64,000 bases of DNA from Winogradskyella forsetii (GCF_013394595.1 NZ_CP053348.1:248001-312000); one strand, 5' to 3'. Shown: positions 33,184 to 44,270, counted from the first letter of the stretch. Notes: generated by a model not told the origin, from the sequence alone. Numbers and translations: made by a program.

Positions 33184-34170
33184 ATGATTTTTGATATTAA
33201 TCTTGATAGTGATATACCTAGGTATCAGCAATTGGTGAATACTATAAATGATGCACTTTCTAGTAGTTCTATTTCTAGTGGTGATCCTTTACCTTCGGTT
33301 AATAACATATGTAAAGACTACAATCTTTCAAGGGATACTGTCTTTAAAGCGTATTCAATTTTAAAAGAAAATGGTGTTGTAGAATCTGTGCCTAACAAAG
33401 GCTATTACGTTGCTAACGACACTCGAAAAGTACTTTTGGTTTTAGACACCTTTAAAGCTTATAAAGAGGTGCTTTATCATTCATTTGTAAATAATTTACC
33501 TAAAAATGTGATAGTTGATGTTCAATTTCATCACTATAACATCAATAACTTTAAAACTATTTTAAATAACGGCAAAGGCAAATATTACAAATTTGTGGTT
33601 ATGACATTCAATCATAAGGAAGTGGCTTCAACATTGTCATATTTTGACAATGACAAACTTCTACTTATTGATTGGAATGTGCATTCAAATGCATCCAACA
33701 ATTATGTTTTTCAAGATTTTGGACTGTCATTTTATGAGGCGTTGAAGGAAGCGGTTAATGCCTTTAAAAAATATAAAAAAGTTGTTTTCGTATATCCTAC
33801 GTTCACTAATCATCCCTCCGAAACACTGAAGTATTTTAAAAAGTTTTGTGAGGAAAATAATTTTAAACACCGCATTGTAAGAGATTCTAGTGAATTTAAC
33901 GTCATCAAAAATGAAGCTTATATCAGTGTTAGCGACCGGATTTTAGGTTCATTCTTGGAACAATGCAAAGTCAAAGGTTTTGAGCCAGGAACAGATGTTG
34001 GGTTTTTATCTTACAATGATACCCCAATGAAAAAGTTTATCTACAAAGGTATTTCAGTCATTTCAACCAATTTTGAAGACATGGGCGCCAAAGCTGCCGG
34101 ATTTATTAAGACTGAAAAGCCATTACAAAACTACATACCAACAAAATTAATATTAAGAGATTCATTATAA
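33184..34170 (+). CDS. GntR-type regulator with LacI-like sensor, xylose operon
   Basis: A 328-aa protein from the ATG at 33184 (MIFDINLDSDIPRYQQ); a TTG further up overlaps the promoter. Residues ~8-75 are a GntR winged helix (PSVNNICKDYNLSRDTVFKA, NGVVESVPNKGYYVA). The rest resembles a periplasmic-binding-protein sensor fold as in LacI regulators (GFLSYNDTPMKKFIYKGISV, STNFEDMGAKAAGF). As first gene of the operon it probably controls xylB-xylA-tkt-tal in response to xylose or a derivative and regulates itself. It occupies the place of XylR in other Bacteroidota. Confidence 0.9.
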   Translation: MIFDINLDSDIPRYQQLVNTINDALSSSSISSGDPLPSVNNICKDYNLSRDTVFKAYSILKENGVVESVPNKGYYVANDTRKVLLVLDTFKAYKEVLYHSFVNNLPKNVIVDVQFHHYNINNFKTILNNGKGKYYKFVVMTFNHKEVASTLSYFDNDKLLLIDWNVHSNASNNYVFQDFGLSFYEALKEAVNAFKKYKKVVFVYPTFTNHPSETLKYFKKFCEENNFKHRIVRDSSEFNVIKNEAYISVSDRILGSFLEQCKVKGFEPGTDVGFLSYNDTPMKKFIYKGISVISTNFEDMGAKAAGFIKTEKPLQNYIPTKLILRDSL

Positions 34171-34174
34171 AACT

Positions 34175-35659
34175 ATGTATTATCTAGGATTAGACATCGG
34201 AAGTTCATCAATTAAAGTAGCGCTAGTGGAAATAACTACGGGAAAAAGCGTAGGTGTTGTTCAAGAGCCAGAAAAGGAAATGAGCATGTTTGCTCAAAAA
34301 AACGGATGGGCAGAACAAAAACCTGACGATTGGTGGATGCATTCTTGTAATGCTATTGCACGTTTAAAAAAACAGTACAATATATCTAGAACCCAAATTA
34401 AAGGGATAGGTATTTCTTACCAAATGCACGGATTGGTCATTGTAGACAAAGAAGGAAAACCGCTTCGAAAAAGTATTATTTGGTGTGATAGTAGAGCGGT
34501 TCAAATAGGAAAAGACGCCTTTACAAGCATTGGGGAAGAAAAATGTGCAAGCAGTTTATTAAACTCACCTGCAAATTTTACGGCTTCAAAACTAAAATGG
34601 GTAAAAGATAATGAACCGGATATTTATAGTAATATCTATAAATTTATGCTTCCAGGCGATTATATTGCTTTTAAGTTTTCAAACACAATTAATAGCACTA
34701 TTTCTGGACTTTCAGAAGGTATATTTTGGGATTTTAAAAATGATACCATTGCAGATTTTCTTTTAGAGCATTATGGCATTGATAAGGCCTTGGTTCCCGA
34801 TGTCGTCGATACCTTTGGATTACAATCGGTTGTAGATGAAAAAGGCGAAACAGATAGTGGTATTGCAGCAGGAACACCAATATATTACAGAGCAGGAGAC
34901 CAGCCAAATAATGCACTATCATTAAACGTGTTTAACCCTGGCGAAGTAGCTGCAACTGGTGGAACATCAGGTGTGGTGTATGCTGTAACCGATAATTTAT
35001 CTGGTAAAGAAAGCACAAGGGTTAATAATTTTGCACATGTCAATTATAAACAATCACTTCCTAGAATTGGCAAACTGCTCAATATAAATGGTGCAGGTAT
35101 TCAATATAGATGGTTGTTAAATAATCTAGCTGTAGATTCTTATGACGACATGAATCAATTGGCCTCTCAAGTTCCAGTAGGTTCGGATGGTGTTTGTATG
35201 CTACCGTTTGGAAATGGAGCTGAAAGAATGCTTAACAATATGGAAATAGGAACACGTTTGGTTAATTTAAATTTAAATAACCATCAAAAAGGGCACGTAT
35301 GCAGAGCGGCTTTAGAAGGTATTGCATTTTCATTTGTATATGGTATGGATATCTTAAAATCTGACGGTATTAATATTAAGGTGATGCGAGCAGGAAATGA
35401 TAATTTATTTCGTTCGGAAATCTTTGCAAATACGGTAGCGACCTTAATAGACCAAGAAATCGAAATCTATAATACCACAGGCGCTATTGGTGCGGCCAGA
35501 GCTGCTGGATTACATGAGGGCGATTTTGATTCGTACGGAAAATTGGTTGAAGATAATGATCACGTCATGACCTTTATGCCTTTTAAGGATAAAGCACCCT
35601 ATCTAAAAGCATACGAAAACTGGAAAGCAGAATTAAATCTTAAATTAAATAATAAATAA
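34175..35659 (+). CDS. xylB: xylulokinase
   Basis: A 494-aa FGGY-family kinase. The first ATP-binding segment LGLDIGSSSIKVALVE, the sugar site (GISYQMHGLVIVDKEG, IIWCDSRA), AGDQPNNALSLNVFNPGEV and GAIGAARAAG in the C-terminal domain support the call. It phosphorylates D-xylulose to D-xylulose-5-P. The gene is between the regulator (4-base gap) and xylA (29-base gap), which distinguishes it from other FGGY kinases. Confidence 0.95.
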   Translation: MYYLGLDIGSSSIKVALVEITTGKSVGVVQEPEKEMSMFAQKNGWAEQKPDDWWMHSCNAIARLKKQYNISRTQIKGIGISYQMHGLVIVDKEGKPLRKSIIWCDSRAVQIGKDAFTSIGEEKCASSLLNSPANFTASKLKWVKDNEPDIYSNIYKFMLPGDYIAFKFSNTINSTISGLSEGIFWDFKNDTIADFLLEHYGIDKALVPDVVDTFGLQSVVDEKGETDSGIAAGTPIYYRAGDQPNNALSLNVFNPGEVAATGGTSGVVYAVTDNLSGKESTRVNNFAHVNYKQSLPRIGKLLNINGAGIQYRWLLNNLAVDSYDDMNQLASQVPVGSDGVCMLPFGNGAERMLNNMEIGTRLVNLNLNNHQKGHVCRAALEGIAFSFVYGMDILKSDGINIKVMRAGNDNLFRSEIFANTVATLIDQEIEIYNTTGAIGAARAAGLHEGDFDSYGKLVEDNDHVMTFMPFKDKAPYLKAYENWKAELNLKLNNK

Positions 35660-35688
35660 ATCAAACATTAATTTTATAACATTATACT

Positions 35689-37014
35689 ATGGCAATTTTA
35701 GGAAATAAAGAATACTATAAAGGTATCGGCGACATTAAGTTTGAAGGAAAAGATTCAGACAACCCATTAGCGTTTAAATATTACAACCCAGACCAAGTGG
35801 TTGCTGGTAAAACCATGAAAGAATGGTTTAAATTCTCAATAGCCTATTGGCATACCTTCTGTGGCCAAGGCGCAGATCCATTCGGTCCAGGAACGCAAAG
35901 TTTTGAATGGGATAAACCAGCCGATGCTGTTGAGGCGGCAAAGGAGAAAGCAGATGCTGCTTTTGAATTTATTACCAAAATGGGATTCGATTATTACTGC
36001 TTCCACGATTATGATTTGATAAGAGAAGGTGCAACATTCTCAGAATCGGAATCGCGACTAGCGACGATCACAGACTATTTAAAAGAGAAACAAGCGGCTT
36101 CTGGTGTTAAATTACTTTGGGGTACAGCAAATTGTTTTTCTAATCCGCGTTACATGAATGGCGCTTCAACCAATCCAGATTTTGATGTGGTTGCTAGAGC
36201 AGGTGGACAAATAAAATTAGCGCTAGACGCGACGATGGCTTTAAACGGGGAAAACTACGTATTTTGGGGTGGTCGTGAAGGTTACATGTCTTTACTTAAC
36301 ACAGATATGGGTCGTGAGTTAGACCATATGGGTCAGTTTTTAACCATGTGTAGAGATTATGCCAGAGCACAAGGATTTAAAGGAAATTTCTTTATAGAAC
36401 CAAAGCCAATGGAGCCGTCTAAGCATCAATATGATTTTGATACAGCAACTGCTATCGGTTTCTTAAAAGAGTACGGGTTAGATAAAGATTTCAAAATTAA
36501 TATTGAAGTTAACCATGCTACGTTGGCGCAACACACTTTCCAACACGAAATAGAAACGGCTGCAAAAGCAGGGATGTTAGGAAGTTTAGATGCTAACCGA
36601 GGTGATTACCAAAATGGTTGGGATACAGACCAGTTTCCTAATAACATTCAGGAAACTACTGAAGCGATGTTGGTTTTCTTGAAAGCTGGTGGTTTACAAG
36701 GAGGAGGTGTTAATTTTGATGCAAAAATCAGAAGAAACTCAACCGATTTAGAAGATGTCTTCCATGCACATATTGGTGGTGCAGATACTTTTGCAAGAGC
36801 TTTACTTATTGCAGATAAAATTATAACTTCGTCACCTTATGAGAAACTGCGACAAGAAAGATACAGTTCCTTTGATTCAGGTAAAGGAAAAGATTTTGAA
36901 GATGGAAAATTAAACTTACAAGATCTATATAAAATAGCTCATGAAAATGGAGAACTATCATTAAAGAGTGGTAAGCAAGAATTGTTCGAAAACATAATCA
37001 ACCAATACATTTAA
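35689..37014 (+). CDS. xylA: xylose isomerase
   Basis: A 441-aa class II xylose isomerase (normal length ~440). The active-site His-Asp segment is [13 protein letters not shown]; metal ligands lie in [49 protein letters not shown] and [15 protein letters not shown]. It converts D-xylose to D-xylulose, the substrate of XylB upstream. Tkt follows after two bases, so expression is coupled. Confidence 0.98.
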   Translation: MAILGNKEYYKGIGDIKFEGKDSDNPLAFKYYNPDQVVAGKTMKEWFKFSIAYWHTFCGQGADPFGPGTQSFEWDKPADAVEAAKEKADAAFEFITKMGFDYYCFHDYDLIREGATFSESESRLATITDYLKEKQAASGVKLLWGTANCFSNPRYMNGASTNPDFDVVARAGGQIKLALDATMALNGENYVFWGGREGYMSLLNTDMGRELDHMGQFLTMCRDYARAQGFKGNFFIEPKPMEPSKHQYDFDTATAIGFLKEYGLDKDFKINIEVNHATLAQHTFQHEIETAAKAGMLGSLDANRGDYQNGWDTDQFPNNIQETTEAMLVFLKAGGLQGGGVNFDAKIRRNSTDLEDVFHAHIGGADTFARALLIADKIITSSPYEKLRQERYSSFDSGKGKDFEDGKLNLQDLYKIAHENGELSLKSGKQELFENIINQYI

Positions 37015-37016
37015 AC

Positions 37017-39059
37017 ATGAATAAAAAAATAGATCAGCAATCGGCCGATAATATTAGAGCATTAGCCGTCGCTATGGTAGAAAAGGCAAATTCAGGACAT
37101 CCTGGAGGGCCAATGGGTGGTGCCGATTATATGCACATACTCTACTCAGAGTTTTTTAATTTTGATCCATCTGATATGGAATGGCCATTTAGAGACCGTT
37201 TCTTTATGGATGCGGGTCACTTATCAACCCTAATGTATGCACAATACTATCTTTTAGGAAATTATTCTAAAGACGATGTTAGTAACTTCCGTCAATGGGG
37301 TTCTATAACGCCTGGGCATCCAGAGGTGGATGTAAAAAGAGGTATAGAAAACACTTCAGGACCATTAGGGCAAGGTCATACTATGGGTGTTGGAGCTGCA
37401 ATAGCTGCTAAGTTTTTACAAGCTCGATTTGGTGATTGGATGAACCATAAAATTTACGGTTTTATCTCTGATGGTGGTGTGCAAGAAGAAATTTCGCAAG
37501 GTGCAGGTCGAATTGCAGGACATTTAGGATTAAGCAATTTCATCATGTTCTTCGATTCCAATGACATTCAACTATCCACTTCTACAGATGAAGTGACGAG
37601 TGAAGATACTGAAATGAAATATAAGGCATGGGGCTGGAATGTGATAACGATTGATGCGCATAACCATGACGAGATAAGAAAAGCATTGACAGATGCGAAT
37701 AAAGAAAAAGAACGCCCAACCTTAATTATCGGTAAAACGATTATGGGCAAGGGCGCAGTGGCTGCTGATGGAAGTATGTTTGAAGGGCACTGTGAATTGC
37801 ATGGTCAACCTATTGGGAACTCTGGAGCAGATTACGAGAAAACCCTACTTAATTTAGGAGCGAAAGTTGAAAGTCCGTTTGATATTTTTGAAGATGTTCA
37901 AACTTATTACAAGGATATTGTAAAGAAAAAAGAAGAAGAAGCGGCTAAAAAGAAAAAAGACATCGCTGCTTGGAAAAAGGATAATGCGGAGCTTTCAGAA
38001 AAATTAAATTTTTTCTTATCAGGAAAGTTGCCGGAATTGGATTTTGAATCGATCGTACATAAAGAAGGGTTAGCTTCTAGAGCAGCATCTTCTGGCGTTT
38101 TAGGCTATTTAGCTGGCAAGGTTGAAAACATGATTGTGTCTTCAGCAGATTTATCTAACTCTGATAAAACCGACGGATTCTTAAAGAAAACAACAGCACT
38201 TCAAAAAGGAGATTTTTCAGGCTCGTTTTTACAAGCAGGTGTAGCGGAATTAACCATGGCGTGTATCGCCAATGGTATTGCTTTACATGGTGGCTGTATT
38301 CCTGTTGTGGCGACATTCTTTGTGTTTTCAGATTATATGAAACCAGCGATAAGATTAAGCGGAATCCAAGAATTACCTGTGAAATATGTCTGGACGCATG
38401 ATGCCTTTAGAGTTGGGGAAGATGGACCAACGCATCAACCTGTGGAGCAGGAAGCTCAAATAAGATTATTGGAAAAATTAAAAAACCACAGCGGCAAACC
38501 AAGTTTTTTAGCCTTGCGTCCTGCAGATTCTGCTGAAACAAGTGTGGCTTGGAAAATGGCTTTAGAAAATACGTCAACGCCTACTGGGTTGATTCTTTCG
38601 AGACAAGGGATTAAAGATATCTTATCCGTTTCTGGTTCGAGATATAAGGATGCCTTGGCTGCCGAAAAAGGGGGCTATTTAGTTAAAGAAGTCGAACATC
38701 CAGATGTAGTATTAATTGCCAATGGTTCTGAAGTTGCAACCTTGGTGGAAGCAGCAGACATTTTAGAATCCGAGAACGGATTAAAAGTCAATATAGCTTC
38801 AATCATTTCTGAAGGATTATTCAGATTGCAATCTAAAGAATATCAAGAAGGCATCATTCCTAAAAACAAACCTTTATTTGGTTTAACAGCGGGTTTACCT
38901 GTGAATTTGGAAGGCTTGGTTGGTGACAACGGAAAAGTCTTCGGATTGGAACATTTTGGATATTCTGCGCCGGCAACGGTTTTGGATGACAAATTTGGTT
39001 TCACAGGAGAGAAAGTGAGCAAAGAAGTATTGGAATATTTAAAAACAACTAAAAAATAA
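37017..39059 (+). CDS. tkt: transketolase
   Basis: A 680-aa full-length transketolase. The N-terminal part shows [14 protein letters not shown] and [18 protein letters not shown]; the thiamine-diphosphate motif is SDGGVQEE...SND (from residue ~155); the pyrimidine domain has [18 protein letters not shown]; the C-terminal domain ends the chain. A charged helix with many Lys/Glu ([19 protein letters not shown]) links the domains and is longer than usual. It moves two-carbon units between pentose and hexose phosphates; in this operon it handles xylulose-5-P made by XylAB. Confidence 0.97.
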   Translation: MNKKIDQQSADNIRALAVAMVEKANSGHPGGPMGGADYMHILYSEFFNFDPSDMEWPFRDRFFMDAGHLSTLMYAQYYLLGNYSKDDVSNFRQWGSITPGHPEVDVKRGIENTSGPLGQGHTMGVGAAIAAKFLQARFGDWMNHKIYGFISDGGVQEEISQGAGRIAGHLGLSNFIMFFDSNDIQLSTSTDEVTSEDTEMKYKAWGWNVITIDAHNHDEIRKALTDANKEKERPTLIIGKTIMGKGAVAADGSMFEGHCELHGQPIGNSGADYEKTLLNLGAKVESPFDIFEDVQTYYKDIVKKKEEEAAKKKKDIAAWKKDNAELSEKLNFFLSGKLPELDFESIVHKEGLASRAASSGVLGYLAGKVENMIVSSADLSNSDKTDGFLKKTTALQKGDFSGSFLQAGVAELTMACIANGIALHGGCIPVVATFFVFSDYMKPAIRLSGIQELPVKYVWTHDAFRVGEDGPTHQPVEQEAQIRLLEKLKNHSGKPSFLALRPADSAETSVAWKMALENTSTPTGLILSRQGIKDILSVSGSRYKDALAAEKGGYLVKEVEHPDVVLIANGSEVATLVEAADILESENGLKVNIASIISEGLFRLQSKEYQEGIIPKNKPLFGLTAGLPVNLEGLVGDNGKVFGLEHFGYSAPATVLDDKFGFTGEKVSKEVLEYLKTTKK

Positions 39060-39063
39060 GATT

Positions 39064-39720
39064 ATGAAATTCTTTATAGATACAGCAAACCTCGATGAAA
39101 TAGGGGAAGCACAAGCTTTAGGCGTTTTGGATGGCGTTACTACAAATCCTTCGTTAATGGCCAAAGAAGGCATTACCGGAAAAGATAATATTTTAGCGCA
39201 TTACAAGAAAATCTGTGATATCGTCGATGGCGATGTCAGTGCCGAAGTGATTTCAACCGATTTTGACGGAATGGTCGAAGAAGGAGAAGCACTGGCAGCA
39301 TTAAATCCGCAAATCGTAGTAAAATTACCGATGATTGCAGATGGTGTGAAGGCTTGTAAATATTTTTCAGATAAAGGTATTAGAACCAATGTAACTTTAG
39401 TGTTTTCTGCTGGTCAAGCCTTATTGGCAGCCAAAGCAGGTGCAACTTATGTGTCGCCTTTTTTAGGACGATTAGATGATATTTCAACAGATGGTTTAAA
39501 CCTAATTGCAGAAATACGATTAATTTACGATAATTATGGATTTGATACGCAAATTTTGGCAGCTTCGATTCGTCACACCATGCATGTTATTGATTGTGCA
39601 AAATTAGGTAGTGATGTGATGACAGGCCCATTATCTTCAATCACAGGTTTATTAAAACACCCATTAACGGATATTGGTTTAGCGAAATTTTTAGAAGATT
39701 ATAAGAAAGGGAATAATTAA
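39064..39720 (+). CDS. tal: transaldolase (short, TalC/fructose-6-phosphate aldolase-like type)
   Basis: A 218-aa protein. [17 protein letters not shown] and [13 protein letters not shown] open the barrel, the Schiff-base lysine is K87 in VVKLPM, and [20 protein letters not shown] closes it. The short form covers transaldolases and fructose-6-P aldolases; next to tkt the transaldolase role is favoured. It is the last gene of the xylose operon. Confidence 0.95.
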   Translation: MKFFIDTANLDEIGEAQALGVLDGVTTNPSLMAKEGITGKDNILAHYKKICDIVDGDVSAEVISTDFDGMVEEGEALAALNPQIVVKLPMIADGVKACKYFSDKGIRTNVTLVFSAGQALLAAKAGATYVSPFLGRLDDISTDGLNLIAEIRLIYDNYGFDTQILAASIRHTMHVIDCAKLGSDVMTGPLSSITGLLKHPLTDIGLAKFLEDYKKGNN

Positions 39721-39828
39721 ATAGTTAATGGCGTTTTCTGGAAAAAATGATAAAGTAATAAACTAAACGATAATTTAAAAATGATTTTGTTTAAGGCTTT
39801 TACCAAAAATCCATAATTATTTTTTGAA

Positions 39829-40017
39829 ATGAAAATTCTTGGTATATCTGCTTATTATCATGATTCGGCCGCTGCAATTGTAGAGGGTGGTAACGTGTTA
39901 TTTGCGGCACAAGAAGAACGTTTTACAAGAATAAAAAATGATGCCTCGTTCCCAGAAAACGCTATTAATTTTTGCCTTAACGAATCAGGGTTAACCTTTG
40001 AGGAATATGCTAATTAA
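39829..40017 (+). pseudogene. carbamoyltransferase (NodU/CmcH family), N-terminal 62 codons only
   Basis: MKILGISAYYHDSAAAIVEG and NVLFAAQEERFTRIKNDASF are the unmistakable start of a ~600-aa carbamoyltransferase. The frame ends at residue 62 (FEEYAN, stop) and no continuation is found in any frame, since 16 bases later the 3' end of a truncated gene from the other strand begins. This is a deletion remnant, not a working enzyme. It lies 108 bases after tal. Confidence 0.88.
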
Positions 40018-40032
40018 GGAAGAATGTGATCC

Positions 40033-40554
40033 TTAAGTAATAATTGAGCCTACGCCCAACGCACCATAATATTCGTTATGTCCAGCATAAATGATAACCA
40101 AATCTGGTTTTTGCTCTATAATGTCGTCGGTTAAATCCCAAAGCGTATACGAGTTTACAGCAGTGATTCCTGTATTTATAACTTCAATGTTTTTGTCGGG
40201 AAAGGTGTGGGATAATCGATGCTTTAACAATCTAGGAAAGGAAGCACCTCTGTAAAAAGGAAAACCTACAACGGTTGATGCGCCTTGTACTACAACCCTA
40301 AATGTACTGTCAGTTTTAGTTTTTAAAAATAAATCGGATTGATTATCAGAACGCAGCCCATTATCTTTGAAGTATTTTCCTGCAATTTTTTTATTCATCA
40401 CAAGATAATCCGGTTTGTTTTCTACATGCGGAATTCCATGAAACAGCTGATAACTTTCACCGTAACCACCAATTCTCAATCCAATTTCTAGAATAAATAT
40501 TAAGACAAAAGGCAATAAGATAGCAATTGATCTAAATAGAAGTTGTTTTTTTAT
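40033..40554 (-). pseudogene. SGNH/GDSL hydrolase, N-terminal fragment
   Basis: The frame from 40554 reads KKQLLFRSIAILLPFVLIFI, a membrane anchor, then the SGNH core with GASTVVGFPFYRGASFP and IIYAGHNEYYGALGVGS, where it stops. The catalytic Asp/His block near the C-terminus is gone. The codon in the place of the initiator (40554-40552) is ATA; the only other start is an internal TTG at 40515. Loss of both ends indicates a decaying gene. Elsewhere in flavobacteria such genes are neighbours of carbamoyltransferase genes. Confidence 0.8.
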
Positions 40555-40619
40555 AGCGTATGTGTTTTAAAATTTGAATCAGGATCTTCGATTGTCATGT
40601 CAGCTTTAATTTTTTGTTC

Positions 40620-40633
40620 GTGCAAATTCGCAC
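40620..40633. promoter_or_regulatory. dyad GTGCAAATTCGCAC upstream of the uronate genes
   Basis: A 14-bp near-perfect palindrome 117 bases before the SDR start, in a 195-base gap otherwise without features. It could bind a regulator of the uronate operon; no regulator gene is adjacent. Confidence 0.35.
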
Positions 40634-40749
40634 TAAAATGTTTAAATTTCACTTCTTGTTTATGTATATTGCATCAAAACAAACGGTTGTCTAAAAACAG
40701 TTCAACAAAAACAGATTAAGCAAATTTAAAACTATTAATATAAACTAAA

Positions 40750-41568
40750 ATGAATAAATCAATATTTGATGTATCTAGTAAAGTTGCCATTGTTACAGGT
40801 GGAGGAGGTGTGCTAGGAGGAAATATATCTAAACATTTAATAAATGCCGGTTGCAAAGTAGTAGTACTAGATATTCGTGAGGAAAACGTAAAAACTAGGG
40901 TTGAAGAATTAGAAGCCATGGGCGGAACAGCTATTGGCTATGTTTCTAATGTTTTAGATGTTGAAGAAATGAAAAATACCCGAGAAAAAATCATTGAAGC
41001 TTGGGGCAAAATTGATATTCTGATTAATGCCGCTGGAGGAAATTTACCGGGAGCCACATTAACAGAAGAGCAAACGGTTTTCGATATGAAAATTGAAGAT
41101 TTTGAAAAAGTAACCAATCTCAACTTAAATGGTACCGTTTATCCGTGTTTGGTATTTGGAGAGGCTATGGCTAATCAAGGACAAGGAAGTATTATAAATG
41201 TGTCATCAATGGCAACATTGTCTGCGATTACAAGAGTTCCTGGGTATTCAGTAGCTAAAAGTGGTATCGATATCTTTACCAAATGGATGGCTATGGAAAT
41301 GGGAACTAAATTTGGAGAAAAGGTGAGAGTGAATGCAATAGCACCTGGGTTTTTTATAGGTGATCAAAATAGAAAAGTTTTAATTAATGAAGATGGTTCG
41401 TTTACTGAAAGAAGTAAAAAAGTCTTAGCCCGAACCCCTATGAAGCGATTTGGTGATATTACGGAACTCAATGGAATTGTCCAATTCTTATGTTCTGATG
41501 CCGCAAGTTTTATAACCGGAACTGTTATTCCTGTAGATGGAGGTTTCAGCTCGTTTAGTGGTGTCTAA
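40750..41568 (+). CDS. SDR-family D-fructuronate reductase (mannonate oxidoreductase)
   Basis: A 272-aa short-chain dehydrogenase. The NAD(P) motif is VTGGGGVLGGNI, INAAGGNLPGA is typical of the mannonate/fructuronate group, and the catalytic set is S152 or S153, Y166 and K170 (YSVAK). It is not the long-chain UxuB of E. coli but an SDR replacing it. Directly followed by two uxuA genes, it should reduce D-fructuronate to D-mannonate. Confidence 0.88.
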   Translation: MNKSIFDVSSKVAIVTGGGGVLGGNISKHLINAGCKVVVLDIREENVKTRVEELEAMGGTAIGYVSNVLDVEEMKNTREKIIEAWGKIDILINAAGGNLPGATLTEEQTVFDMKIEDFEKVTNLNLNGTVYPCLVFGEAMANQGQGSIINVSSMATLSAITRVPGYSVAKSGIDIFTKWMAMEMGTKFGEKVRVNAIAPGFFIGDQNRKVLINEDGSFTERSKKVLARTPMKRFGDITELNGIVQFLCSDAASFITGTVIPVDGGFSSFSGV

Positions 41569-41582
41569 TTTGATTTAACGGT

Positions 41583-42782
41583 ATGAAACTAATTAAAACC
41601 TTAAGGTGGTTTGGAGATAAAGACCCTATATCACTAAAAGAAATAGCCCAAACTGGAGCCACTGGGATTGTTACGGCATTACATCATATTCCTAATGGAG
41701 AAATTTGGACGGAAGAAGAGATTTTAAAAACAAAAACAAACATAGAATCCCATGGACTGACTTGGGAAGTTGTTGAAAGCTTACCCGTTCATGAAGACAT
41801 AAAAAAAGGAACACCTGCAAGAGTAAATTTAATAGCTAATTACAAGCAAAGTGTTGAAAATTTAGGCAAATGTGGTATAACAACCATTTGCTATAACTTT
41901 ATGCCTGTATTGGATTGGGCAAGAACCAATCTTCACTATACTCTAAAAAATGGCGCAGAAGCGATGTATTTCGATAAAAATCTATTTACAGCTTTTGATT
42001 TATTTTTACTAAAACGACCCAATGCAGAAAAAGACTATTCTGAAAGTGAAATTAAAGCAGCAAAATCAGTTTTTGATAGTTTAAGTGAGGAAGAGAAAGA
42101 CACACTGGGTTATAACATTATAGTTAAAACACAATCGTTTATAGATGGTGCCGTAAAAGAAGGAGAGAAAAACTATTTGAATTTATTTAATAATTTGTTG
42201 GCAGCTTATGATGGTATTGATAAAAATAGATTGCGAGAAAATTTTTCCTATTTTTTAAATGAAGTCATACCTGTAGCAGAATCCGCAGGTGTTAATTTGG
42301 CTGTTCATCCAGACGATCCGCCATTTCCACTTTTAGGATTGCCTAGAATAGTGAGTAATGCAGAAGATTTTGAATGGTTGTGCCAAGCATGTCCTTCTTT
42401 ACATAATGGTATCACGTTCTGTACGGGTTCATTGGGAGCAAAGTTAGATAATGATTTAATATCTATTTTCAAAAACAATGCGGAAAGAGTGCATTTTCTT
42501 CACCTAAGGATGACAAGGGTTTTAGAGAATGGTGATTTCTACGAAACATCGCACTTAGAAGAGAATGTTGAACCTATAATGGAGGTTATCATAGAGGAAC
42601 AAATAAGAAGAAAAGCTAATAATAGATTAGATTATAATATCCCATTGAGACCAGATCATGGACATAAAATTTTAGATGATTTTAAACGAGAAGCGAATCC
42701 TGGTTATCCTTTAATAGGTCGTTTAAAAGGGCTTGCAGAATTGTCTGGGTTGGAATCTGGAATTCGATATAAAATGAAATGA
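41583..42782 (+). CDS. uxuA: mannonate dehydratase, first copy
   Basis: A 399-aa enzyme with the UxuA signatures [64 protein letters not shown] and RPDHGH, which hold the His/Asp/Cys metal ligands. It removes water from D-mannonate to give 2-keto-3-deoxygluconate. It begins 14 bases after the SDR gene. A paralogue of similar length lies 70 bases downstream; all signature residues remain in this copy. Confidence 0.95.
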   Translation: MKLIKTLRWFGDKDPISLKEIAQTGATGIVTALHHIPNGEIWTEEEILKTKTNIESHGLTWEVVESLPVHEDIKKGTPARVNLIANYKQSVENLGKCGITTICYNFMPVLDWARTNLHYTLKNGAEAMYFDKNLFTAFDLFLLKRPNAEKDYSESEIKAAKSVFDSLSEEEKDTLGYNIIVKTQSFIDGAVKEGEKNYLNLFNNLLAAYDGIDKNRLRENFSYFLNEVIPVAESAGVNLAVHPDDPPFPLLGLPRIVSNAEDFEWLCQACPSLHNGITFCTGSLGAKLDNDLISIFKNNAERVHFLHLRMTRVLENGDFYETSHLEENVEPIMEVIIEEQIRRKANNRLDYNIPLRPDHGHKILDDFKREANPGYPLIGRLKGLAELSGLESGIRYKMK

Positions 42783-42852
42783 TTTTTTGAGTGACTCTTC
42801 GCTATTATTTTCTCAAATTTGTTGTAACCTTATTTCGGTATAAAAAATAATT

Positions 42853-44028
42853 ATGGAACAAACATGGCGTTGGTACGGACCTAATGATCCCGTATCCTTA
42901 TCAGATATTAAACAAGCTGGAGCAACAGGAGTGGTCTCTGCCTTACATCATATTCCAAACGGAGAAGTTTGGACAGTTGATGAGGTTAAAAAAAGAAAAG
43001 AAACCATTGAAAATAGTGGACTCACTTGGAGTGTAGTAGAAAGCATTCCTGTTCATGAAACCATAAAAACACGCTCAGGAAATTTTCAACAGTATGTAGA
43101 GAATTATAAAAAAAGTTTAGAGAACTTAGCCAGTTGCGGAGTACATATTGTTTGCTACAATTTTATGCCCGTTTTAGACTGGACGCGCACAGATTTAGCT
43201 TTTCAAGTTGCGGATGGTTCAAAAGCACTACGTTTTGATGTCACCGCTTTTGCAGCCTTTGAACTTCATTTATTACAGCGACCAGGGGCGGAAGCAGTGT
43301 ATTTGGCAGAACAAAAAGCTGAGGCAAAAGCCTATTATGATCAACTTTCTGAAGACAGCAAACAAAAACTCGTCAACAACATTATTGCTGGATTACCCGG
43401 TGCAGAAGAAGGCTATACTTTAGAACAATTTCAGGCGATTTTAGACACTTACAAAGACATAGACGCTCAAAAATTGAGAGAAAACTTGGTGGCTTTTTTA
43501 AAGGAAATAATTCCTGTAGCTTCTCAAAATAATATTTTAATGTGTATGCATCCGGACGATCCTCCATATCCAATTTTAGGATTGCCAAGAGTGGTAAGTA
43601 CTGAAAAGGATTATGTTTATTTATTTTCAGAAGTGCCAGATAGAGCCAACGGTATCACTTTTTGTACCGGGTCTTTAGGGGTTAGGGCGGATAACGATTT
43701 GGTAAAGATGTTTAAACGTTTTGCAGACAGAGTTCATTTTTTACATTTGAGAAGTACAAAACGCGATGCTAAAGGTAATTTCTATGAAGCCAACCATTTA
43801 GAAGGCGATGTAGATATGTATCAGGTAGTAAAAGAAGTGGTCGTTGAGGAACATAGACGAAAAGCAGAAGGTATGTCTGACGCATTGATTCCTATGCGAC
43901 CAGATCATGGCCATCAAATGCTAGATGATTTGCAGAAGAAAACCAATCCAGGATATTCAGGTATCGGAAGGTTGAGAGGTTTAGCAGAACTTAGAGGTTT
44001 AGAGTTGGGTATTTTGAAAAGCTTGTAG
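42853..44028 (+). CDS. uxuA: mannonate dehydratase, second copy
   Basis: A 391-aa enzyme with the same signatures ([69 protein letters not shown]). Differences from copy 1 are spread over the whole length, so this is an old duplication or separate acquisition and not a recent one. Its leader (70 bases) is AT-rich. It is followed by the uxaC remnant, showing that a fuller uronate operon once existed here. Confidence 0.96.
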   Translation: MEQTWRWYGPNDPVSLSDIKQAGATGVVSALHHIPNGEVWTVDEVKKRKETIENSGLTWSVVESIPVHETIKTRSGNFQQYVENYKKSLENLASCGVHIVCYNFMPVLDWTRTDLAFQVADGSKALRFDVTAFAAFELHLLQRPGAEAVYLAEQKAEAKAYYDQLSEDSKQKLVNNIIAGLPGAEEGYTLEQFQAILDTYKDIDAQKLRENLVAFLKEIIPVASQNNILMCMHPDDPPYPILGLPRVVSTEKDYVYLFSEVPDRANGITFCTGSLGVRADNDLVKMFKRFADRVHFLHLRSTKRDAKGNFYEANHLEGDVDMYQVVKEVVVEEHRRKAEGMSDALIPMRPDHGHQMLDDLQKKTNPGYSGIGRLRGLAELRGLELGILKSL

Positions 44029-44045
44029 TTAGGAGTATAATAAAT

Positions 44046-44270
44046 TCGAAACATTTTATAACAGATAATTTTATATTACAGACTAGTGTAGCAGAAACAT
44101 TATACCATCGTTACACAAAAATCTACCAATAATAGATGATTACAATCATTTATCAGCCAAACAGATTTCTGAAAATAAGTCTGTTAAAAACATGACCGAA
44201 GTTTGGCTAAAAAGGCGATCATTATAAAGGCAGAGCTTAAAGGGCAAATGACAGATAAATACTGTGTTAC
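44046..44270 (+). pseudogene. uxaC: uronate isomerase (uxaC) remnant, frameshifted N-terminal part
   Basis: The ~300-base gap after uxuA encodes pieces of UxaC in different frames: HFITDNFILQTSVAETLYHR (from 44049), then after a lost A, LPIIDDYNHLSAKQISENKS and VKNMTEVWLK, then in another frame GDHYK and RA followed by a stop. The normal order is the same (FI.DNFLL, LPIIDYHNHL, WLKGDHYKWRA). The initiator is replaced by TCG, at least two frameshifts and several stops are present, the metal-binding HNH reads YNH, and the remaining ~400 residues are gone. Confidence 0.85.
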
